Source of the DNA: a virus
Length of the DNA: 37,320 nt
Strand: one strand, 5' to 3'
IMG/VR virus record: IMGVR_UViG_3300029286_003653
Location: 1 to 37,320 of that record
The translations under genes were made by a program, and so were the position numbers. The notes beneath the pieces were generated by a model. It was given only the letters and a program-made list of their open reading frames with translations, had not been told where the DNA came from and did no database searches. The stretch's first letter is position 1; the number at the start of each line of letters is the position of its first letter. Below, piece after piece: positions 32,900 through 37,320 of this stretch.

Positions 32900-33604
32900 A
32901 TGGGATATGGACTAAGAGTCAGGAACGCAGCCGGAGAAATACAGATAGATAGTCAGTATAGAAACATGGAATATACTGAAGGGGCTACCGGTGTCAGCCT
33001 TGCCGGTTCTGCGTCCATTGCAATAGCATCGTCCCCCTTGCCGCCTTTAATTTTAATTAGGCCAAACACAGATTATGCCTGCAGCAATGCTTTTCTCACT
33101 TTAAGTTCAGGGAATTATACTAATTTTGGTATGGGCTGCCAGTATAACGCGACAACGACTTTTGATTGGAGGTGCTATCGGCAGACCATTACAAATAGCA
33201 GCGGGTACGGGCTGAGAATAAAAGATCCTTCCGGGAACTTAGTATTTCATTCTGCCGCAAGTTATTTCAAGATCAAGTCGATCAACTCTGTTTCGGTATC
33301 CGCTCCATCTTTTTCATCTATCTATAACAATAGCCCGCCTTATACCGACGTAACTCATTCTAACGACAGTAATCCTTATTATATCCTTCAGCCAAACGGG
33401 TTTTGGATAACTGACGCTCAGGAATTCTGGCAGGGGTTTGCCGTTTGGAAGTTTTTTAATTGCAGGATAGGGATCAAGAAGTTGAGCGCTACGTCCGTAA
33501 GGGTTACTTGGTACCCGATTATTTTATACACGATACCCGGCAATCCCTCGGGAGTTAATACGGGATGGAATCCTACTTATAAATTAGTCGTATGCGAGAT
33601 ATGA
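32900..33604 (+). CDS. Tail-tip protein with two GYGLR domains (234 aa)
   Basis: This protein has two tandem units, each opened by the same word: GYGLRVRNAAGEIQIDSQYR at 2-21 and GYGLRIKDPSGNLVFHSAAS at 102-121. After each comes a beta-rich, aromatic and Ser/Asn-rich part. The second unit looks like a once separate gene of the 32605 type now joined in frame. It has a GAGG site eight bases upstream. It is probably an exposed tail-tip component. The stop overlaps the lipoprotein gene by four bases. Confidence 0.7.
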   Translation: MGYGLRVRNAAGEIQIDSQYRNMEYTEGATGVSLAGSASIAIASSPLPPLILIRPNTDYACSNAFLTLSSGNYTNFGMGCQYNATTTFDWRCYRQTITNSSGYGLRIKDPSGNLVFHSAASYFKIKSINSVSVSAPSFSSIYNNSPPYTDVTHSNDSNPYYILQPNGFWITDAQEFWQGFAVWKFFNCRIGIKKLSATSVRVTWYPIILYTIPGNPSGVNTGWNPTYKLVVCEI

Positions 33605-33831
33605 CGAAAAAGTTATTGTGTTTATTCTTTCTATTCTTTATGGCAGGCTGTGCTTCTGTTGGAAATTGTTCTTTCAGTAGTTATTACATTAAGAAAAAGA
33701 ACCTTATGTTTTATCAACCCAAGGGAGCGGAATTTTACGACTTAAAAGATAAGATCAGCAAGCAGGAATATAGGCGGCTGCCATCTTATTTACAGGATTG
33801 TTACGAAAACGAGGAAATAAATGAATGGTGA
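33601..33831 (+). CDS. Small lipoprotein
   Basis: This 76-residue protein starts at 33601 (ATGA overlap with the previous stop; an earlier in-frame ATG at 33592 is possible). It has a lipoprotein signal: KK, a hydrophobic core (LLCLFFLFF) and a lipobox MAGC, so the mature part should be lipid-anchored from about residue 17. The mature part is tyrosine-rich and helical. It may be an outer-membrane spanin or an exclusion lipoprotein; a paired inner-membrane spanin is not evident. The lipoprotein suggests a host with two membranes or at least lipoprotein sorting. Confidence 0.75.
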   Translation: MTKKLLCLFFLFFMAGCASVGNCSFSSYYIKKKNLMFYQPKGAEFYDLKDKISKQEYRRLPSYLQDCYENEEINEW

Positions 33832-34045
33832 AATCAAGGTGAGATTAAAAGCAGGGCTTTTGGGAGCGGTTATTACTTTGGTTTTCACTCTTGCCGGTAT
33901 TGCCTTTGGCTACGGGCAGCTGAATAACAGGGTGGATGCGATGGAATCAAGGGTAAGCTGTATCGAGGATATCAGGGAACGTCTGGTAAGGGTTGAAACG
34001 CTGGTAGAGCGGATAGACAAAAAAATTGAGGAGGTGAAGCAATGA
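33821..34045 (+). CDS. Membrane protein with coiled coil (holin- or XhlA-like)
   Basis: This 74-residue protein has one membrane segment (about 12-32, GLLGAVITLVFTLAGIAFGYG) followed by a coiled coil (NNRVDAMESRVSCIEDIRERLVRVETLVERIDKKIEEVK). The layout resembles XhlA/hemolysin-type or other phage lysis accessory proteins with reversed order of segments. It overlaps the lipoprotein gene by 11 bp and the next small gene by 4 bp, in a cluster of tiny membrane proteins. The lysis role is inferred. Confidence 0.7.
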   Translation: MNGEIKVRLKAGLLGAVITLVFTLAGIAFGYGQLNNRVDAMESRVSCIEDIRERLVRVETLVERIDKKIEEVKQ

Positions 34046-34152
34046 AAGTATTGATAGCTTTTATTCTCGGGAATATCGTAGGCGGCTTAGGGATGTTTTT
34101 CTATTTGTGGCTGAAAGGCAAGGTGCAGGATGGCGGAAAACGAAAGATTTAG
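34042..34152 (+). CDS. Tiny membrane protein (36 aa)
   Basis: This 36-codon frame starts ATGA over the previous stop, with GAGGAGG about six bases upstream, a better ribosome site than many longer genes here. The product is one membrane span (VLIAFILGNIVGGLGMFFYLWL) with a short basic tail. It overlaps the next gene by 23 bp. Size and context suit a holin, antiholin or lysis modulator. Confidence 0.65.
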   Translation: MKVLIAFILGNIVGGLGMFFYLWLKGKVQDGGKRKI

Positions 34153-34462
34153 TTTACTTAAATTCGCCGGAAGTTTCTTTCAGTTTTTGCCGTGGGTGAA
34201 AACTCTACGTTATGCGGCAGGGATCGCTTTGGTTGGTTTCGTTGGGCTTACGATATATCGTGCGTTTTTCATGCCGACAGAATCGACCAAGCAGGAGACT
34301 CATATCATCGCTCAGCCGGGCGCACAGGTGACCATAGATCAGAAGAAAGTGGAGAAGAAATCCGGTGTCGAAGTCAGTCCTTTCGTAGAAGGATATGGAT
34401 TCGCTGAATCTGATAATCGCAAGGGCGTGGGTGGTAAGGCTGGCGTGCGAGTGGAATTTTAG
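34130..34462 (+). CDS. Membrane-anchored protein (110 aa), unknown
   Basis: This 110-residue protein has one membrane segment (about 24-46, WVKTLRYAAGIALVGFVGLTIYRAFF) and a soluble C-terminal part with strands (THIIAQPGAQVTIDQKKVEKK, GVEVSPFVEGYGFAES, GKAGVRVEF). No family is recognised. It closes the set of membrane proteins; an i-spanin-like or envelope-anchored role is possible, but the predicted long coiled coil of spanins is absent. Confidence 0.65.
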   Translation: MAENERFSLLKFAGSFFQFLPWVKTLRYAAGIALVGFVGLTIYRAFFMPTESTKQETHIIAQPGAQVTIDQKKVEKKSGVEVSPFVEGYGFAESDNRKGVGGKAGVRVEF

Positions 34463-34503
34463 AAGAAACGCCTTGCCAACTATTAAACGTTATGGCCTAC
34501 TCA

Positions 34504-34527
34504 CTCCTCGAAAGGAGGGGATTTTTT
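34504..34527 (+). promoter_or_regulatory. Small hairpin over the ribosome site, with T run
   Basis: CTCCT (34504-34508) pairs with AGGAG (34513-34517) around a CGAA loop; the 3' arm is the ribosome site of the gene at 34528, and TTTTTT follows shortly after. It can be read as a weak terminator of the membrane-protein operon or as a translation switch. Confidence 0.4.
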
Positions 34528-34794
34528 ATGGTTCGTGAAAATATGACGGAGAAAAAGAGCCGGTATATCAGCATCCGTAATGCTGGCGAGGAGACGTATG
34601 TCGAGAATATCCCTGTGTCCAGGCGCATGCGCGATCATCTTCCGGCCGCCAAGTTACGCTTGCGGGAGATCCAGCGGGTTATGCCGTTGGGCAAGTGGTC
34701 GATCACGATTGAACAGCAATGGAAGGATGCGGGCGTTACGCACTTTCAGATGCTGGATGTCGTGACCGGAAAATTGCAGGAGTCGGTGCTGTAA
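34528..34794 (+). CDS. Hypothetical phage protein (88 aa)
   Basis: The start at 34528 is set by AGGAGGGG ten bases upstream; an earlier ATG at 34492 has no site. The product is basic in the middle (VSRRMRDHLPAAKLRLREIQRVMP) and ends in strands (KWSITIEQQWKDAG, HFQMLDVVTGKLQESVL). I recognise no family. Together with the next gene it forms a small two-gene unit between the membrane-protein cluster and the restriction-modification cargo. Confidence 0.65.
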   Translation: MVRENMTEKKSRYISIRNAGEETYVENIPVSRRMRDHLPAAKLRLREIQRVMPLGKWSITIEQQWKDAGVTHFQMLDVVTGKLQESVL

Positions 34795-34813
34795 ATTAAA
34801 GGAGGATATCGCA

Positions 34814-35092
34814 ATGGCTAAAAAAGCTAAAAAGCAAAAGGTCGCAGAAAATAAAAAGGTTTCAGCTGAAAGTTTAGCATCTCCCAAAGAAGGGATTGTT
34901 ATGCATGCAGGGGCTTCTCGTAATGAGCTTATGATGACGGTCAAGGAGCGAGGGGTTAAAAACTTCCGGGTTCTAAATAAGCAGGAGTTGAGCGAAGTGT
35001 TAAAAAATATTGGGGATCAGAAAGCTGTTGATGTGATTGTGGCTGGAGCTGTTACCAGATGGAAGGCGGGTTGGGGCAAGAAAAAAGTTTAA
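34814..35092 (+). CDS. Small basic protein (92 aa), unknown
   Basis: The gene has a perfect AAAGGAGG site eight to ten bases before the ATG. The N-terminus is a lysine-rich tail (AKKAKKQKVAENKKV) and the rest is one alpha/beta unit (NELMMTVKERGVKNFRVLNK, LSEVLKNIGDQKAVDVIVAG) ending in a second basic patch (RWKAGWGKKK). It probably binds nucleic acid. No family is recognised. It is the last gene before the restriction-modification promoter. Confidence 0.68.
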   Translation: MAKKAKKQKVAENKKVSAESLASPKEGIVMHAGASRNELMMTVKERGVKNFRVLNKQELSEVLKNIGDQKAVDVIVAGAVTRWKAGWGKKKV

Positions 35093-35113
35093 TAAAAGAT
35101 TATTCACTCTGCT

Positions 35114-35137
35114 TTATATTACCTGATGTGATATAAT
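35114..35137 (+). promoter_or_regulatory. Extended -10 promoter with overlapping dyad, for the restriction-modification module
   Basis: TATAAT at 35132-35137 is preceded by TG one base upstream (TGATATAAT), an extended -10 element; no good -35 is seen. TTATAT (35114-35119) and ATATAA (35131-35136) form a dyad with further inner matches, covering the promoter as an autoregulatory operator would. It lies about 43 bp before the helix-turn-helix gene. Confidence 0.55.
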
Positions 35138-35179
35138 ATGCTCTGTTGGGCAAGAAACCTCTCACAATAGGGACTTGTT

Positions 35180-35362
35180 ATGGAAGATAGGTGGTATTCG
35201 GTAGACGAAATTGCGAACTACCTTGGAATAAAAAAAGATACTGTTTATAAATGGATTATTCGCAGAGGTCTTCCTGCGCATAAGGCTGGGAAATTGTGGA
35301 AGTTTACTAAAAATGAAATTGATCGTTGGGTTCGTCAAGGATCCGATAAAATTAACGTGTGA
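35180..35362 (+). CDS. Helix-turn-helix protein (excisionase/MerR-like), possible controller of the R-M genes
   Basis: This 60-residue protein is essentially one winged helix-turn-helix of the excisionase family: WYSVDEIANYLGIKKDTVYKWIIRRG followed by PAHKAGKLWKFTKNEIDRW. Such small proteins often stand before methyltransferase genes. Given the dyad over its promoter it may regulate itself and the methylase, as C proteins do in type II systems, though it is not of the usual C-protein family. A role as phage excisionase is the main alternative. The methylase starts 7 bp after its stop. Confidence 0.78.
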   Translation: MEDRWYSVDEIANYLGIKKDTVYKWIIRRGLPAHKAGKLWKFTKNEIDRWVRQGSDKINV

Positions 35363-35369
35363 CAGGCCT

Positions 35370-36410
35370 ATGAATAAAATAGCATCATTAAAACTCCCAC
35401 GAACAAGTACCGTTGGAAGAGGAAAAACCTTTTCCTTAGACACGAAGCCCGACTCTAATGTTTGGAAGAATGATTATGTGACATTATTTCACGGCGATTC
35501 GTTAGATTATTATGCAAAATGGAAAAGTCCAACAGTTATTGTTTCTGATGGCGGCTACGGAATTTTAGGGTTTGAAGGCGACACATCTGATCACATTGGG
35601 CTTCCAGCATGGTATGAACCACATATTAAAGTTTGGGCAGAGCGGGCTTTACCTGAAACAACATTATGGTTTTGGAATTCCGAGATCGGATGGGCTGTCG
35701 TTCATCCAATATTAGAAAAATACGGATGGAGATATCAAAATTGCAACATTTGGAATAAAGGTTTATCTCACATCGCTGGGAATGTAAATACAAAAAGAAT
35801 TAGGCGATTTCCAGTTGTTTCTGAAGTTTGTGTCCAATATGTTTTCGATGTCAGAATTAATGGGATGTTGCTGAAACAGTGGCTGAAGCATGAATGGCAA
35901 CGAACAGGCTTGCCCCTAAGAAAAGCTAACGAGGCTTGTGGTGTTGCCGATGCGGCTGTTAGAAAATATTTAGATCAGGGGCATTTATGGTACTTTCCTC
36001 CCCCTGAGATGTTTGAAAAATTACAAAAATATGCAAATTGCCATGGAGATACAAAAGGTAGGCCTTACTTTTGTATTACGAACGAAGTGCCCGGGACAGT
36101 TCAAGAATGGGAAAAGATGCGTTCAAAATTTAATTGTCCACATGGCGTTACAAATATCTGGGATCGACCCCCTGTGAATGGTGGTGAGAGGATCAAAGCT
36201 CCCTCGGGTAAGGCGGCGCATTTAAATCAGAAACCTATGGATTTGATGACAAGAATTATAAAGGCCTCAAGTGAAGAAGGTGATGTTGTTTGGGAACCTT
36301 TTGGTGGGCTTTTTTCAGCTTCTTATGCGGCGAATAAACTAAAGCGTTACGCTTTTAGTGCAGAGATTGATTCTTCTTATTATCAATATGGTGTTAAGAG
36401 ATTTACTTAA
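35370..36410 (+). CDS. Type II DNA methyltransferase with unusual motif IV
   Basis: This 346-residue methylase probably protects the site cut by the neighbour. Motif IV is SDGGYG at 59-64, in place of the usual DPPYG; related enzymes, as I recall them, have SDGPYG. The AdoMet motif comes late as VWEPFGGLFSAS (about 307-318), so the order is beta class. A middle helix-turn-helix-like part (GLPLRKANEACGVADAAVRKYL) may be part of the target recognition domain. The start at 35370 follows the previous stop; the frame is open further upstream but without support. The 3' end overlaps the endonuclease gene by 8 bp in convergent orientation. Confidence 0.85.
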   Translation: MNKIASLKLPRTSTVGRGKTFSLDTKPDSNVWKNDYVTLFHGDSLDYYAKWKSPTVIVSDGGYGILGFEGDTSDHIGLPAWYEPHIKVWAERALPETTLWFWNSEIGWAVVHPILEKYGWRYQNCNIWNKGLSHIAGNVNTKRIRRFPVVSEVCVQYVFDVRINGMLLKQWLKHEWQRTGLPLRKANEACGVADAAVRKYLDQGHLWYFPPPEMFEKLQKYANCHGDTKGRPYFCITNEVPGTVQEWEKMRSKFNCPHGVTNIWDRPPVNGGERIKAPSGKAAHLNQKPMDLMTRIIKASSEEGDVVWEPFGGLFSASYAANKLKRYAFSAEIDSSYYQYGVKRFT

Positions 36411-37320
36411 TAATCGCGCTACTGTCTTCATCTTTTATTTTAAATCTATTTTCTAGTTCACGCTTTATCATTAACGAATCTTCCGAAGAAAGAATTCTGC
36501 TCCATTCACCAATCGTTTTTCCGTGACAATTAATATTGAGAACTTTTGTTTTGAAATCTTCGATACCTGCATGGACGATTCTGTCCATTTTGGCAAAGTT
36601 CGTATCCAAACGATAGGGGAAGCGCGAGATCAATTCTCTTAATTTCATTTGATACTCTGCCGTAGGCTTGTATTTTTTCCCTTCTACACCCCAGTTGGAA
36701 ACAATTTTCTCCGCTTTATTAAACTGTTCCGGAGTTCCTTGCCACTTGTAGCCATTCGTGTTTGTTTGCTGAAGATTGCGTGTTCGTGAAGATGTATCTT
36801 CTGGCTCCAACACCAAATAATCCGGAGGATTGTGGTAATGAGCATCTCGAGCACTAGAGACAGATTTTCCAGATACAACGCAAACATCTAATATTATTGG
36901 TTTCCCGAAGATTAGCTGTTCGGGTAGCCAAGCGAGAAGCGCAACGTGCGTTTGATCATTTATAAAATGATTTTGGGAATCTTTAAATCGCGCGGTTATC
37001 TCAGTGGCTAATGGGAACCACGCTTTTATTTCAAATCCCGGAGTGGGGGTAATTGAGCCTTGAAAAATTGCATCTGGGAATCCCGGATCCTGCCTTAGCC
37101 ATTTCCCATAGGGGGCAAATTCTTTTTGGTCATTAAGATATTCAACCGTGTTGAATTCGATTAAATTCCCAAGGATAGGAGATAATTTTGATACGACCTT
37201 GCTAAGGTTTACTGCGGCATCTGGAGAAATAGGCTTTGAAACACTCAAAACATCAAATGCATGTCCTTGCATTGATGTTAGGTGCTTTGTCGCAATTTTT
37301 ATTACATCTTGTGTCTTCAT
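36403..37320 (-). CDS. Type II restriction endonuclease (PD-(D/E)xK)
   Basis: This 305-residue protein faces the methylase gene. The nuclease pattern is clear: PD at 82-83 (GFPDAIFQ), then 13 residues, then EIK at 97-99 (GFEIKAWFPLATEITARF). A conserved-looking HYHNPPDYLVLEPEDT and NLQQTNTNGYKWQG follow. Together with the methylase this makes a complete type II system, probably acting as a cargo that defends the lysogen against other phages. The ATG is at the very edge of the window, so a few residues or its promoter may lie outside; it must have its own promoter on that side. Confidence 0.82.
   Translation of the reverse strand: MKTQDVIKIATKHLTSMQGHAFDVLSVSKPISPDAAVNLSKVVSKLSPILGNLIEFNTVEYLNDQKEFAPYGKWLRQDPGFPDAIFQGSITPTPGFEIKAWFPLATEITARFKDSQNHFINDQTHVALLAWLPEQLIFGKPIILDVCVVSGKSVSSARDAHYHNPPDYLVLEPEDTSSRTRNLQQTNTNGYKWQGTPEQFNKAEKIVSNWGVEGKKYKPTAEYQMKLRELISRFPYRLDTNFAKMDRIVHAGIEDFKTKVLNINCHGKTIGEWSRILSSEDSLMIKRELENRFKIKDEDSSAIIK

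Noticed and set aside
36400-37320. Search for the right-hand attachment site or a second tRNA 3' end
   Set aside because: I found no copy of the tRNA-Ser(GGA) 3' sequence near the right end, so the prophage end cannot be placed in this window.
1-37320. CRISPR arrays, rRNA genes, insertion sequences
   Set aside because: No regularly spaced repeats with unique spacers, no rRNA-like sequence and no transposase with terminal inverted repeats were seen.

Overview
The window holds a short piece of bacterial chromosome followed by most of a lambda-like siphovirus prophage. The first 2.1 kb is host-like: a glutamine-dependent NAD+ synthetase gene and two tRNA-Ser genes. From about 2.1 kb to the end everything fits one temperate tailed phage, finishing with a restriction-modification cargo. 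The host is a bacterium with strong AGGAGG-type ribosome binding sites and tRNA genes that encode CCA. From sequence style I suspect an uncultured lineage such as Omnitrophota, but this is an impression that nothing in the window proves.

Layout: (1) 1-2105, nadE, tRNA-Ser(CGA) and tRNA-Ser(GGA), separated by two structurally alike hairpin units. (2) 2001-3731, a large serine recombinase on the minus strand whose reading frame runs through the whole of tRNA-Ser(GGA), marking the left attachment site. (3) 3732-10977, rightward early genes: a small gene, a phage sigma-like factor, an SNF2-type helicase, a VRR-NUC nuclease, small unknowns, a primase-polymerase/D5-type helicase, and a candidate iteron origin. 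(4) 11169-15223, ParB-methyltransferase fusion, small and large (GpA-type) terminase subunits and a zinc-ribbon protein. (5) 15335-22171, head genes: gpW-like joiner, portal, a set of beta-rich proteins built from related domains, prohead protease/scaffold, decoration protein and major capsid protein. (6) 22231-33604, tail genes in lambda order, with a programmed -1 frameshift between the G- and T-like chaperone genes, a gpI-gpJ fusion and tail-tip proteins sharing a repeated domain. (7) 33601-35092, small membrane proteins (probably lysis or exclusion) and small cytoplasmic proteins. (8) 35101-37320, a small helix-turn-helix gene, a DNA methyltransferase and a convergent PD-(D/E)xK endonuclease, together a type II restriction-modification module with its own promoter.

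The right attachment site is not in the window, so the element continues beyond it. I recognised no CI-like repressor and no dedicated endolysin.

The most notable signals are: a perfect 35-bp direct repeat immediately upstream of the ribosome sites of two early genes flanking the sigma-like gene; an A AAA AAC slippery site exactly positioned to make a G-GT fusion; a family of related beta-domains inserted between portal and protease; covarying hairpin units between the tRNAs; iterons plus an AT-rich stretch behind the replicative helicase; and an integrase whose C-terminus is rewritten by the tRNA target.
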